Source: Nocardia pneumoniae NBRC 100136 (GTDB lineage: Bacteria > Actinomycetota > Actinomycetes > Mycobacteriales > Mycobacteriaceae). From it: a stretch of DNA of 64,000 nucleotides. Location: positions 175,785 through 239,784 of the forward strand of contig NZ_BAGF01000070.1 in the NCBI RefSeq assembly GCF_000308755.1, written 5' to 3'. The notes beneath the pieces are model-generated. The model made no database searches, had not been told where the DNA came from, and saw only the letters and a program-made list of their open reading frames with translations. The position numbers and the translations under genes are program-made. Shown in pieces: positions 16,947 to 25,633 of the stretch (the stretch's first letter is position 1; each line of letters begins with the position of its first letter).

Positions 16947-18203
16947 TCAGCCGCGCTGCGCGAGAAAGGCGACCTGAACCTCGTCACCGGTGCGGATCTC
17001 GGTGTCGTCCGGGTCGATCACGATCAGGCTGTTCGCCTCGGCGAGCGTGGCGAGCAGGTGCGAGGACGAGTTCGCGCTGCCCAGCGGTTGCACCAGGTAT
17101 TCGCCGGTCGCCTCGTCTCGCATGAGTTGCGCGCGGAGGTATCCCTTGCGTCCGGCCATGGAACTGATCGGCATGATCGTGCGCGCGCGGACGATCCGGC
17201 GCATGGGATGCCTGCGCCCCAACGCGATTCGGATCAGCGGCCGCACCATCACCTCGAACACCACCAGCGCGCCGACCGGGTTGGACGGCAGCAGGAAGGT
17301 CGGCACCTCGTCGCGGCCCAGCTTGCCGAAGCCCTGCACCGAGCCGGGATGCATGGCCACCCGGGTGATTTCGAGCTCGCCGAGCCCCTCGAGCGCCTCC
17401 CGGACCTGCTCGGAGGCCCAGCCGCCGACCGCGCCCGCGATGACCACGACTTCGGCGCGCACCAACTGCCCCTCGACCACGTCACGCAACCGGCGCGGAT
17501 CGGAACTCACGATGCCGACCCGGTTGACGTCCGCGCCCGCGTCCCGGGCGGCCGCGGCCAGCGCGTAGGAGTTCACGTCGTAGACCTGGCCGGGGCCGGG
17601 CGTTCGGTCGATGTCGATCAGTTCCCCGCCCACCGAGATCACCGACAAGCGCGGTCGCGGATGCACCAGCACCTTGTCCTGTCCGACCGCGGCCAGCAGG
17701 CCGACTTGCGCCGCGCCGATGATGGTTCCCGCCCGGACCGCGACATCGCCCGGCTGGACGTCGTCGCCGACGCGCCGGACGTAATCCCCGGAGCGCACCG
17801 GCTCGTACACCTTGATCCTGGCCCGTCCACCGTCGGTGAAATCCAACGGCAGAACCGCGTCGGCCAGGGTCGGCATCGGCGCGCCGGTATCCACCCGGAC
17901 GGTCTGGCGCGGCTGCAACCGGATCGGCTGACGCGATCCGGCGACCACCTCGCCGACCACGGGAAGGGTCAAGTCGACGAGATTGCCCTCCTCGTCGCGG
18001 ATGTCGGCGCCCGCGGAGGCGACGTCGACGCTGCGCACCGCGTAGCCGTCGATCGCGGCCTGATCGAAGCCGGGCAGCGGACGCTCGGTGACGACGTCCT
18101 CGGCACACAGCAGGCCCTGGGCCTCGGAAATCGCGACCCGGACCGGCCGCGGCGCGACGGCCGCGGCGGTCACCTTGATCTGCTGATCCTCAACCGAGCG
18201 CAT
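16947..18203 (-). CDS. moeA: Molybdopterin molybdenumtransferase MoeA
   Basis: 418 aa. Start at MRSVEDQQIKV is supported by AGGAAGGG five bases upstream. Motifs of the MoeA family: ERPLPGFDQAAIDGYAV, GAPMP in VDTGAPMPT, DYVRRVGDDVQPGD, and FLLPSNPVGALVVFEVM (usual form GxPGNPVS has become LPSNPVG). It inserts molybdate into molybdopterin-AMP in Moco synthesis. The family's usual sequence PGNP is altered here, as in other actinobacterial Glp-type homologues, which can instead act in cell division with GlpR/SepX; the sepX neighbour makes that alternative real. Confidence 0.88.
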   Translation of the reverse strand: MRSVEDQQIKVTAAAVAPRPVRVAISEAQGLLCAEDVVTERPLPGFDQAAIDGYAVRSVDVASAGADIRDEEGNLVDLTLPVVGEVVAGSRQPIRLQPRQTVRVDTGAPMPTLADAVLPLDFTDGGRARIKVYEPVRSGDYVRRVGDDVQPGDVAVRAGTIIGAAQVGLLAAVGQDKVLVHPRPRLSVISVGGELIDIDRTPGPGQVYDVNSYALAAAARDAGADVNRVGIVSSDPRRLRDVVEGQLVRAEVVVIAGAVGGWASEQVREALEGLGELEITRVAMHPGSVQGFGKLGRDEVPTFLLPSNPVGALVVFEVMVRPLIRIALGRRHPMRRIVRARTIMPISSMAGRKGYLRAQLMRDEATGEYLVQPLGSANSSSHLLATLAEANSLIVIDPDDTEIRTGDEVQVAFLAQRG

Positions 18204-18354
18204 CCAGCCCTTCCTGATCCTCTCCGCACTCCATCCGATTCCGCCTGCGCCCGCGTGCGGGATCGCACCGCGGCGCAAGCGCGTTCGCGCGCACCGCGGT
18301 GAACCACCATTCGTACCCGACGGTCCACTCTCGGCGAAACCCCGGACGGTCCCG

Positions 18355-19311
18355 TCAGTCGTCGGTAGTCAGCTGCGGATCCCAGTCCGGACCGAGGCGG
18401 TGCTGCAGCCACTCCCGGAGGGCGGGGCCGTATTCCTCTCGTTCCAGTGCGAAATCGACCGCAGCACGAAGATAACCGCCCGGGTTGCCCAAATCGTGGC
18501 GCGACCCACGGTGCACCACCACATGAACCGGATGCCCTTCGGCGATGAGCAGGGCGATGGCGTCGGTGAGTTGCAGCTCGCCGCCCGCCCCTGGCTCGAT
18601 CCGGCGCAGCGCGTCGAAGATGGCGCGGTCCAGCAGATACCTGCCCGCGGCGGCGAACGTCGACGGCGCGTCGGCGAGCGCGGGCTTCTCCACCATTCCC
18701 TTCACGCGCAGCACGTTCGGATTCACGGCGTCCGGCACCGGCGCCACGTCGAATACGCCGTAGGCGCTGACCTCGTCCTTCGGCACATCGATGGCGCACA
18801 GCACCGTGCCGCCGCGCTTGCGGCGCACCCGACTCATCACGTCGAGCACACCGCAGGGCAGCACGAGGTCGTCGGGCAGCAGCACCGCGATCGCGTCCTC
18901 GTCGGCGTCGAGGACCTGCTCGGCCTGGGCGACCGCGTGACCGAGCCCGAGCGGCTCCTCCTGCACCACCGAGGTGACGTCGAGGAGCGCCGGCGCCTTG
19001 CGCACCTTCTCCAGCAGCTTGTACTTGCCGCGCTCGGCGAGCGTGCTCTCCAGCACCAGGTCCTCGACGAAGTGGGCGACGACGCCGTCCTTGCCCGGCG
19101 ACGTGACGATCACCAGGCGCTCGGCGCCGGAGTCGGCCGCCTCGCTGGCGACCAGCTCGATGCCGGGGGTGTCCACCACCGGAAGGAGCTCCTTGGGCAC
19201 CGTCTTGGTCGCGGGCAGAAACCGTGTTCCCAGCCCGGCCGCGGGCACCACGGCCGTGCGGAAGCACGACACCGCCGCGGTGTCAGCGGGCTGTCCGGCC
19301 TTTGCTGTCAT
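18355..19311 (-). CDS. galU: UTP-glucose-1-phosphate uridylyltransferase
   Basis: 318 aa. N-terminal nucleotidyltransferase signature VVPAAGLGTRFLPATKTVPK, followed by ELLPVVDTPGIELVA; AVLLPDDLVL metal/nucleotide Asp pair; KPALADAPSTFA and GRYLLDRAIFD; DLGNPGGYLRAAVDFAL. It makes UDP-glucose for envelope glycans. Divergent from 5-FCL, with 68 bp between starts. moeA lies 151 bp beyond its stop on the same strand. Confidence 0.97.
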   Translation of the reverse strand: MTAKAGQPADTAAVSCFRTAVVPAAGLGTRFLPATKTVPKELLPVVDTPGIELVASEAADSGAERLVIVTSPGKDGVVAHFVEDLVLESTLAERGKYKLLEKVRKAPALLDVTSVVQEEPLGLGHAVAQAEQVLDADEDAIAVLLPDDLVLPCGVLDVMSRVRRKRGGTVLCAIDVPKDEVSAYGVFDVAPVPDAVNPNVLRVKGMVEKPALADAPSTFAAAGRYLLDRAIFDALRRIEPGAGGELQLTDAIALLIAEGHPVHVVVHRGSRHDLGNPGGYLRAAVDFALEREEYGPALREWLQHRLGPDWDPQLTTDD

Positions 19312-19379
19312 GCGCTTACCCTATCCATCCATCACGCCGCCGGATCGGCGTCGCGCCGACCCGGTACCGGGGTGAGCCT

Positions 19380-19985
19380 ATGGTGATCACTGTGAAGATG
19401 CCCGGCGAGCGCGATAAACATGCATGGCGCATCGAACTGGCGGCCCGGCGAGCTGTGATGAGTGCCACTGTCCACGCGGACGAGGCGCTTGCCTTGGCCG
19501 CCGCGGTCGGCGCGCTCGGCGCGCGGGAGTGGGTCTGCGCGTACGTGCCGGTGGACCGGGAGCCGGGCTCGACGGCCATGCTGGACGCGCTGCTGACCGG
19601 CGGCGCGCGGGTGCTGCTGCCGGTCACCGGGCCGCCAGGGCCGCTGAGCTGGGCCGAGTACACGGGAACGGACGCCATGCGCCGCGCCCGCTTCGGGCTG
19701 CTGGAGCCGATCGGCGCGGTGCTGCCTCCGGCCGCGGTGGCCAGGGCCGAGGTGATCCTGGTGCCCGCGCTCGCGGTGGACCGTCGCGGCGTCCGGCTCG
19801 GCCGCGGCGCGGGCTACTACGACCGCACCTTGGCGGCCGCACGCCCGGAAGCGCGGCTGATCGCGGTGGTGCGGGACGAGGAAGTGGTCGAGCGGCTGCC
19901 CGAGGAGCCGCACGACCTGCGGATGGGTTGGGCTCTGACACCGCGCGGCGGCCTGCGGCGACTCGGCGATAGCGCCGCGGAATGA
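19380..19985 (+). CDS. 5-formyltetrahydrofolate cyclo-ligase
   Basis: 201 aa. Family motifs: REWVCAYVPVDREPGS, ATP/metal loop GRGAGYYDRTLA and the final VVRDEEVVERLPEEPHDLRM. Converts 5-formyl-THF to 5,10-methenyl-THF using ATP. Start at 19380 is the ATG with GGTGAG just upstream; frames further upstream would overlap galU on the other strand. It runs divergently from galU, as in related actinobacteria. Confidence 0.92.
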   Translation: MVITVKMPGERDKHAWRIELAARRAVMSATVHADEALALAAAVGALGAREWVCAYVPVDREPGSTAMLDALLTGGARVLLPVTGPPGPLSWAEYTGTDAMRRARFGLLEPIGAVLPPAAVARAEVILVPALAVDRRGVRLGRGAGYYDRTLAAARPEARLIAVVRDEEVVERLPEEPHDLRMGWALTPRGGLRRLGDSAAE

Positions 19986-20054
19986 AATGCCGATTGGCGG
20001 TGTTGGCACTGTCGGCTGTAGAGTGCCAGATTGACGAATACCGCGGAGGATCCT

Positions 20055-20345
20055 GTGCCAACTTACTCGTACGCGTGCACCCAGTGTGACAACCGCTTCG
20101 ACATCGTTCAGTCCTTCACCGACGAAGCTCTGAGCGTCTGCTCGGAGTGCTCGGGAAAGCTGCGCAAGCTGTTCAACTCGGTCGGCATCGTCTTCAAGGG
20201 CAGCGGCTTCTACCGCACCGACAGCCGCGGTGGCGCGTCCACCGCGAGCGAGCCCGCGAAGACCGACGGCGGTTCGAGTTCGTCCTCCGACTCGAGCTCG
20301 TCCAGCGGGACGACCTCGGCCGCCACCACGGCCGTGGCCAGCTGA
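20055..20345 (+). CDS. FmdB-type zinc ribbon protein
   Basis: 96 aa from GTG at 20055 with GCGGAGGA upstream. The N-terminal zinc ribbon begins PTYSYACTQCDNRFDI and ends CSECSGKLRKLF, giving two CxxC pairs; VGIVFKGSGFYRTDSR is the conserved FmdB tail. The C-terminus is a Ser/Thr-rich disordered stretch. It follows 5-FCL by about 70 bp. Function of the family is poorly defined; some members act as regulatory or chaperone-like proteins. Confidence 0.88.
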   Translation: MPTYSYACTQCDNRFDIVQSFTDEALSVCSECSGKLRKLFNSVGIVFKGSGFYRTDSRGGASTASEPAKTDGGSSSSSDSSSSSGTTSAATTAVAS

Positions 20346-20431
20346 TTCGACGTTTTCCACAGGCTCATCGCCATCCACAGCCCCCGGTGACCCGAGGCGG
20401 CTGAGTGTGAGTTCGGCCATAGGATCCGGCC

Positions 20432-21097
20432 ATGACTCGCGCACTCGCCGACCTCGGCCGGGGCGGCTGGAATCCCTCCGGATGGCAGCGTCCGCCCTGG
20501 GCCGACGCCGTCCTCGCCCGACGGCTGCTCGCCGCCGTCCTCGCCGCGCTCGCGGCCGTCCTCTTCGTGCGGGGTGACCCGGACACCGAGAGCACGACGG
20601 TCGTGATCGCGGCCCGGGATCTGGCGCCCGGACGGCTCCTCGAGCCGGGCGACGTGCGCTCCGCGCCGCGTGCGGCGGGCACAGTGCCCGCGGGCGCGCT
20701 CGCCGATCCCGCCGCTCTCGTCGGCGCGACGCTGACCGGCGCGATGCGTCAGGGCGAACTCTTCACCGACCTGCGCGTCATCGGTCCGCGGTTGGCCGCG
20801 GCAGCCACCGGAGCGCGCGATGCCAGGATCGTTCCCATCCGTCTTGCCGACACCGCGGTCGCGGACATCCTCCGTGCGGGCGATCGCGTCGACGTGATCG
20901 GCGCGGAGGACTCGAACGGACCGGGTACCCGCCCGGCCCACACTCTGGCCACCGACGCCGCCGTCATCCTGGTCTCGCGGCCGGGTGACGAACGGGGCGC
21001 CTCCGAACGCGTGGTCTTGGTCGCGATGGACGCCGACCACGCCACCACGGTGGCCGGGGCTTCGTTGCGCACCGCGCTCACCGTCGTCTTCCATTGA
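20432..21097 (+). CDS. SAF-domain protein (CpaB/RcpC-like)
   Basis: 221 aa. One N-terminal membrane helix (LLAAVLAALAAVLFV), then a SAF domain: VIAARDLAPGRLLEPGDVR, and GALADPAALVGATLTGAMRQGELFTDLRV, followed by a CpaB-like part with RIVPIRLADTAVADIL and AGDRVDVIG. CpaB proteins belong to tight-adherence pilus assembly, but no tad/flp genes are near, and this type of lone SAF protein is common in actinobacteria. Located in the envelope with the domain outside (inference). Confidence 0.82.
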   Translation: MTRALADLGRGGWNPSGWQRPPWADAVLARRLLAAVLAALAAVLFVRGDPDTESTTVVIAARDLAPGRLLEPGDVRSAPRAAGTVPAGALADPAALVGATLTGAMRQGELFTDLRVIGPRLAAAATGARDARIVPIRLADTAVADILRAGDRVDVIGAEDSNGPGTRPAHTLATDAAVILVSRPGDERGASERVVLVAMDADHATTVAGASLRTALTVVFH

Positions 21098-21170
21098 CGC
21101 GGGGCGCTGATTCGACTCCGTGTCTGCTCGCCGAGCGTCAGACCAGCGCGAGATCTCACCTGGCACAAGG

Positions 21171-21201
21171 GAACGGGCCCGTCATGACGACGGACCCGTT
21201 C
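21171..21201 (-). terminator. Terminator after the distal porin gene
   Basis: 13-bp stem (21171-21183 with 21189-21201) with one G-U pair and a 5-base loop, 27 bp beyond the porin stop, followed on the minus strand by CTTGT. The same type of hairpin, with a G-U at a matching place, follows the other distal porin gene. Confidence 0.75.
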
Positions 21202-21227
21202 ACGTTAAGCGGGTGGATGTTCAGCGC

Positions 21228-21896
21228 TCAGCCGAGGCTGAAGGGCTGGCCCCACAGCGTCACCCAGGTGATGACATTGTCGGTCTCCACCTCGACGCTG
21301 ACGAAAGCCCGCGCCTGGGCGTAGCCGCCGCAGCCGTTCAGGCCGATGGTCTCATCGGCCCAGGTGACCGAACCACTGGTGCCCTTGAAGGCGTTGCGGG
21401 TCTTGTGCGATTCGTTGCCGAAGTCGTCGGCCTGCTCCAGATCGAGCACGTAGAACGACTTCGCCTGGCCGGGGCCGAGCGACAGGTTGCCGCCGCTGTT
21501 GGCGCCGACGCCGCCGGTGACGGTGTCACCGCTCCAGTCCACATTGCCGTCCACACCGCCGGTGGCGCCGCCGCCGGCGATGTTGACCTGGCAGCCGACG
21601 GTATAGCCCGGGAAGATCTTGCCACCGGCCGTACCCGACAGCTCGACCTGCGCGCTACCGGAGACCCACGCGTTGCGGTGCAGCGGCGTCGCGCCCATGG
21701 ACGGGCTGATGGTGGCCGACTCCCCGACCAGACGGATCGTGACCACGGTGCCGTCGGACAACGTCTTGACGAGTTCCCCGCCCGGCAGCGGGACGAAGGT
21801 GTCGGCGTTCGCCGCACCCGTCGAGAGCAGACCCACGGTGATGGCCGCGGACGCGCACAGCCCCGCCGCACGCGCCAGTATTTTGCGATCGAACAT
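21228..21896 (-). CDS. MspA family porin, copy A1
   Basis: 222 aa. Sec signal peptide with cleavage after GAANA; the mature part begins DTFVPLPGGE. The family pattern is present: GESATISPSMGATPLHRNAWVSG, GYTVGCQVNIAGG, the long central rim region and a C-terminal AQARAFVSVEVETDN. MspA proteins form octameric outer-membrane channels for small hydrophilic solutes. It follows copy B1 by 66 bp and is the last gene of that unit. Its mature protein differs from copy A2 at about one residue (V/T after GGEL), while the 3' ~370 bp is nearly identical at DNA level. Confidence 0.95.
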   Translation of the reverse strand: MFDRKILARAAGLCASAAITVGLLSTGAANADTFVPLPGGELVKTLSDGTVVTIRLVGESATISPSMGATPLHRNAWVSGSAQVELSGTAGGKIFPGYTVGCQVNIAGGGATGGVDGNVDWSGDTVTGGVGANSGGNLSLGPGQAKSFYVLDLEQADDFGNESHKTRNAFKGTSGSVTWADETIGLNGCGGYAQARAFVSVEVETDNVITWVTLWGQPFSLG

Positions 21897-21962
21897 GATG
21901 GTAATACCCCTAGAGGATCGAGTTCGCTTCAGCGAAAAGAGATTTGGCAGGTCGGAGCGGTG

Positions 21963-22637
21963 TCAGCCGATGCTGAACGGCATCCCGTAGAGGGTGGTCT
22001 TCGAGTAGTGATCACCGATGATCTCGACAACCGTGTACGAACGCGCCTGCGCGTAACCCGCACAACCCTGGATCTGAATCTCGGCATCCTGATACTCCAC
22101 CGAGTACACACCCGGCTTCAGAATGTCCTTGTAATCGATCTGAACGAACTTCACCTCACCCGGCCCGAGGTTGATACCGATCGACCCACCAGCACTCGCG
22201 CCACTCAGATTCACACTCCCGGACACACCCGCGGAGATCGCGTCGTCGGCGATGCTGATCTGGCAACCCACGATGTACCCAGTGCTCAACTGCGAAGCAC
22301 CATGCGTCGAAGAGTTATTCGTCCCCGGATTCCCCGTAGGACCATTGTTCGGACCGATCTCACCTTCCGGCGTCACAGCCACATCGGCAATGGCGTTCCC
22401 CGACACCCACACGACACGGCCGGCACCGTTCGCGGCGAGAGAAGGGGAGATCACGGCGCGCTCACCCATGCGGGCGATGCTCACGCCAGGGCCGTTCTTG
22501 TGGCCGTCCGGCAACGGCACGAAGACATCGGCATCGGCGGCACCGGTCGACAACAGACCGGTGGCTACGGCCGCCACGGCGGCAGCGCCCGCGACGCGGG
22601 CGCCTCGAGACAGACCGTTGGTGCGGTACTTCCTCAT
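21963..22637 (-). CDS. MspA family porin, copy B1
   Basis: 224 aa. Signal peptide ends GAADA and the mature part starts DVFVPLPDGHK. Typical blocks: RAVISPSLAANGAGRVVWVSGN, GYIVGCQISIADD, LGPGEVKFVQIDYKDI, CAGYAQARSYTVVEI. B-type porins have a Pro/Gly/Asn insert (GPNNGPTGNPGTNN region) absent from the A type, so A and B are distinct channels that may mix. First gene of the B1-A1 unit; a 316-bp spacer before it carries a terminator and probably its own promoter. Confidence 0.95.
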   Translation of the reverse strand: MRKYRTNGLSRGARVAGAAAVAAVATGLLSTGAADADVFVPLPDGHKNGPGVSIARMGERAVISPSLAANGAGRVVWVSGNAIADVAVTPEGEIGPNNGPTGNPGTNNSSTHGASQLSTGYIVGCQISIADDAISAGVSGSVNLSGASAGGSIGINLGPGEVKFVQIDYKDILKPGVYSVEYQDAEIQIQGCAGYAQARSYTVVEIIGDHYSKTTLYGMPFSIG

Positions 22638-22886
22638 CTTTTCCTCATCAGGTTGATCCGCCGCCCCAGGGTGTCGAGGCGGACATGTCCTCCAAGCCGA
22701 CGCCCGGGTGGTGGAATGTGAAGTCCACCAAGCGATCCGCCGACCATCGCGTCATCGAGCGATATCGGACGAAACAATGCTATTCGGTTTCAACCAGACT
22801 TTTCCGGAAATTCGGGCAAGTTACCGCGGCGCGGCAGCGATCCCGCTAGGATCGCCGAACTGTTGCGCGGCAAGAGAATTCATGAC

Positions 22887-22922
22887 GAAATGGACCCGCC
22901 GCCGACGCGACGGGCCCATTTC
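22887..22922 (-). terminator. Terminator after porin A2
   Basis: 12-bp stem GAAATGGACCCG / CGGGCCCATTTC (22887-22898, 22911-22922) with one G-U wobble, 32 bp beyond the A2 stop. The rest of the 316-bp spacer to B1 (22638-22954) holds no gene. Confidence 0.7.
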
Positions 22923-22954
22923 CCTGATGGCTACGGGTTTTTACCCGCCTTCAC

Positions 22955-23623
22955 TCAGCCGAGGCTGAAGGGTTGGCCCCACAGCGTCACCCAGGTGATG
23001 ACATTGTCGGTCTCCACCTCGACGCTGACGAAAGCCCGCGCCTGGGCGTAGCCGCCGCAGCCGTTCAGGCCGATGGTCTCATCGGCCCAGGTGACCGAAC
23101 CACTGGTGCCCTTGAAGGCGTTGCGGGTCTTGTGCGATTCGTTGCCGAAGTCGTCGGCCTGCTCCAGATCGAGCACGTAGAACGACTTCGCCTGGCCGGG
23201 GCCGAGCGACAGGTTGCCGCCGCTGTTGGCGCCGACGCCGCCGGTGACGGTGTCACCGCTCCAGTCCACATTGCCGTCCACACCGCCGGTGGCGCCGCCG
23301 CCGGCGATGTTGACCTGGCAGCCGACGGTGTAGCCGGGGAAGATCTTGCCGCCCGCGGTGCCGGAGAGCTCGACCTGCGCGCTACCGGAGACCCACGCGT
23401 TGCGGTGCAGCGGGGTCGCGCCCATGGACGGGCTGATGGTGGCCGACTCCCCGACCAGACGGATCGTCACGACGGTGCCGTCGGACAGGGTCTTCGTGAG
23501 CTCGCCGCCCGGCAGCGGGACGAAGGTGTCGGCGTTGGCCGCGCCGGTGGAGAACAGGCCCATGGCGATGGTGGCAGCGGCGCCGACGCCGGCCATCCGT
23601 GCCAGGTTCTTACGGTTGAACAT
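22955..23623 (-). CDS. MspA family porin, copy A2
   Basis: 222 aa, essentially the same mature protein as A1 but with a different signal peptide (MFNRKNLARMAGVGAAATIA). Cleavage after GAANA. Same family blocks as A1. Located 65 bp downstream of B2, making a B2-A2 unit that duplicates B1-A1. The signal-peptide and 5' mature regions differ by many silent changes while the 3' part matches base for base apart from one site; see the duplication entry. Confidence 0.95.
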   Translation of the reverse strand: MFNRKNLARMAGVGAAATIAMGLFSTGAANADTFVPLPGGELTKTLSDGTVVTIRLVGESATISPSMGATPLHRNAWVSGSAQVELSGTAGGKIFPGYTVGCQVNIAGGGATGGVDGNVDWSGDTVTGGVGANSGGNLSLGPGQAKSFYVLDLEQADDFGNESHKTRNAFKGTSGSVTWADETIGLNGCGGYAQARAFVSVEVETDNVITWVTLWGQPFSLG

Positions 23624-23688
23624 AATTGGTTTCCCTCGAGGATTGAGTCCGCTTCAGCGGGAGGATGGTTCGTTGGATTCGACAGACG

Positions 23689-24357
23689 TCAGCCGATGCT
23701 GAACGGCATCCCGTAGAGGGTGGTCTTCGAGTAGTGATCACCGATGATCTCGACAACCGTGTACGAACGCGCCTGCGCGTAACCCGCACAACCCTGGATC
23801 TGAATCTCGGCATCCTGATACTCCACCGAGTACACACCCGGCTTCAGAATGTCCTTGTAATCGATCTGAACGAACTTCACCTCACCCGGCCCGAGGTTGA
23901 TACCGATCGACCCACCAGCACTCGCGCCACTCAGATTCACACTCCCGGACACACCCGCGGAGATCGCGTCGTCGGCGATGCTGATCTGGCAACCCACGAT
24001 GTACCCAGTGCTCAACTGCGAAGCACCATGCGTCGAAGAGTTATTCGTTCCAGGGTTTCCGGTCGGACCATTGTTCGGACCGATCTCACCTTCCGGCGTC
24101 ACAGCCACATCGGCGATCGCGTTACCCGAAACCCAGACCACGCGACCGGCGCCGTTGGCGGCCAACGACGGCGAAATCAGGGCCCGCTCTCCGGTCCGGG
24201 TGATCGTCACGCCAGGCCCCACCTTCTGGCCGTCCGGCAACGGCACGAAGGTGTCGGCATTGGCGGCACCGGTCGAAAGCAGGCCCATGGCAACGGCCGC
24301 GGCAGCGCCGATGCCCGCGACGCGGGCACCGCGGCGCATGGTGCGGTTCTCGCTCAT
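23689..24357 (-). CDS. MspA family porin, copy B2
   Basis: 222 aa from the ATG at 24357, which follows GAGGGGAAGT; an upstream in-frame extension lacks a ribosome site. Signal peptide MSENRTMRRGARVAGIGAA and cleavage after GAANA. Mature portion is close to B1 with KVGPGVTITRTGERALISPS replacing KNGPGVSIARMGERAVISPS. First gene of the B2-A2 unit; a 496-bp upstream region with a CRP-like site is its candidate promoter region. Confidence 0.94.
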   Translation of the reverse strand: MSENRTMRRGARVAGIGAAAAVAMGLLSTGAANADTFVPLPDGQKVGPGVTITRTGERALISPSLAANGAGRVVWVSGNAIADVAVTPEGEIGPNNGPTGNPGTNNSSTHGASQLSTGYIVGCQISIADDAISAGVSGSVNLSGASAGGSIGINLGPGEVKFVQIDYKDILKPGVYSVEYQDAEIQIQGCAGYAQARSYTVVEIIGDHYSKTTLYGMPFSIG

Positions 24358-24853
24358 ACTTCCCCTCATCAGGTTCAAACAGTCAACCTCGACCGTCGAG
24401 GCTGGACGTGGTCCTCTCAGGCCCAGCTCAGTGTGTCGCTCCTTTGTTGCCGGTGTGTAACCGGTTGTTATTTCGTCGCAACGTACTAGCTGGCAACGGA
24501 ACCGAGCCCAGTTCCGCCGAGCGGCCGCATGCGTGCCGATACCCGGGCCTGCGGGGTCCAAATGTGCGTGGCTCGATGGGGACATTAAACGGTGGATAAC
24601 GGCGCTCGCAACGCGGCGGTTCGTAAAGTTCAGAGTGACCTAAGTCACAGGTGCGAACATTTGAATATCGCGTGACGTGCATAAATGCAGGTTCGCTACA
24701 GCCGAGGCGATCCGAAGCCTACCCAGGGGAGCCGTCGCCACATACGGGACAGGGCCGTAAAAATCTCGCTCGAATTACTTTCGGCCGGAAGCGATCACGG
24801 CAGAATCACGAGCAGGATGGTTCGAATACGTAGCTACTACGTAGATAACGCCC
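24358..24853. other. Non-coding region upstream of the porin operon
   Basis: About 496 bp with no supportable gene. It contains AT-richer sequence, a CRP-like palindrome and, next to B2, its ribosome site. It should hold the B2-A2 promoter. Confidence 0.6.
24634..24649. promoter_or_regulatory. CRP/GlxR-like operator
   Basis: AGTGACCTAAGTCACA matches TGTGAnnTAnnTCACA in all fixed positions but the first. It lies about 277 bp upstream of the porin B2 start. Binding is inferred from the consensus only. Confidence 0.5.
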
Positions 24854-25042
24854 TCAGCCGTGGTGCGGAGGGACTTGAGCGCGGAGCCAGTCGTCGGCGG
24901 ACCGGGCGTCGCCGGGCTCCTCGCCGCGCTCGTCGCTGGTGGTCTCGGGCAGGGTGTCACCGAAGATCTTCGCCAGGCGCGCGGCATCCCTCGCCCGGCG
25001 CGCCGCCGGGCGAGGGTCGTCGGAAGAAGCGTGAGCGGTGAT
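24854..25042 (-). CDS. Small conserved-looking protein after moaB2, start codon unclear
   Basis: The frame reads on directly from the codon after the moaB2 TAG: ITAHASSDDPRPAARRARD, then LAKIFGDTLPETTSDER and GDARSADDWLRAQVPPHHG, then TGA. The blocks IFGDxLPETTSDER and WLR..PPHHG resemble a short protein I associate with this locus in related genera (recalled, not checked). No ATG, GTG or TTG lies between the moaB2 stop and the conserved part. Translation would need an unusual start (ATC directly after the stop, or CTG before AKIF) or stop-codon readthrough; otherwise the gene has lost its start. A 12-bp perfect hairpin (CCTCGCCCGGCG / CGCCGGGCGAGG) lies within its first codons. Confidence 0.5.
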   Translation of the reverse strand: MTAHASSDDPRPAARRARDAARLAKIFGDTLPETTSDERGEEPGDARSADDWLRAQVPPHHG

Positions 25043-25633
25043 CTACTCGACCAATCCGGAGAGCTCGCCGATCACCCGGCTGGCGAGCGGCCCGAGAGTC
25101 GCCATACCGTCCCGGATCGCGGATCTGGAACCGGGCAGGTTGACCACCAGGGTGCTTCCGGACACGCCCGCCACGCCGCGGGACAGACCCGCGTCCAGCG
25201 ACCCGGCCACCCGGCCGGAGGAACGTAGCGCTTCGCTGATACCAGGCAGTTCGCGGTCGAGCACCTGAGAAGTGGCCTCCGGCGTGACGTCACGCGGGGA
25301 CATGCCCGTACCGCCGACGGAGATCACCAGATCGACCCCGCCGATCACCGCGGTGTTGAGCGCGTTGCGGATCTCGACCTCGTCGGCCTGTACCGACACC
25401 GACGCGTCGACGAGGAAACCCGCCTCGGTGAGCAGCTCGGTGACCAGCGGGCCGAGCGAGTCCACACCTCCATGCGCCGTTCGATCGTCGACGACCACCA
25501 CCAGAGCACGCCCCGCCACAGGAGCATCGATTTCCATGCTGCTCACCGTAGCGCTTGCGTCCAGCAACTCGGCGGCCGCGCCGAGAACGCCGGCGTCCAT
25601 GTCGGTCAGCGCAGCACGTCCGCCCCGCATCAT
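25043..25633 (-). CDS. moaB2: MoaB/MogA-family molybdopterin protein
   Basis: 196 aa as shown; a shorter form from the ATG at 25537 (MEIDAPVAGRALVVVVDDRT) is the usual N-terminus of this family and has GGTGAG upstream, whereas the long form overlaps pepD by four bases (ATGA). Motifs: SVGGTGMSPRDVTPEAT (molybdopterin-binding GGTG) and SGSTLVVNLPGSRSA. Adenylates molybdopterin in MogA-type enzymes. Located after pepD in a conserved mprAB-pepD-moaB2 string. Confidence 0.9.
   Translation of the reverse strand: MMRGGRAALTDMDAGVLGAAAELLDASATVSSMEIDAPVAGRALVVVVDDRTAHGGVDSLGPLVTELLTEAGFLVDASVSVQADEVEIRNALNTAVIGGVDLVISVGGTGMSPRDVTPEATSQVLDRELPGISEALRSSGRVAGSLDAGLSRGVAGVSGSTLVVNLPGSRSAIRDGMATLGPLASRVIGELSGLVE

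Larger units (their letters stand above)
21228..24357. repeat. Tandem duplication of a two-gene porin unit (B-A, B-A)
   Basis: The four porin genes are two copies of the same B-A pair with 65-66 bp within each pair. By eye, A1 and A2 match with one change from the stop codon to about 21600/23330, then differ at many third positions. B1 and B2 match from the stop to about 22322/24050 and then differ. The shift from identity to silent divergence inside each gene suggests homogenisation after duplication rather than one recent copy event. Confidence 0.8.

Noticed and set aside
24775..24987. 70-residue minus-strand frame starting MPRAWRRSS
   Set aside because: It is out of frame with the family-like IFGDTLPETTSDER sequence and is a shadow of it.
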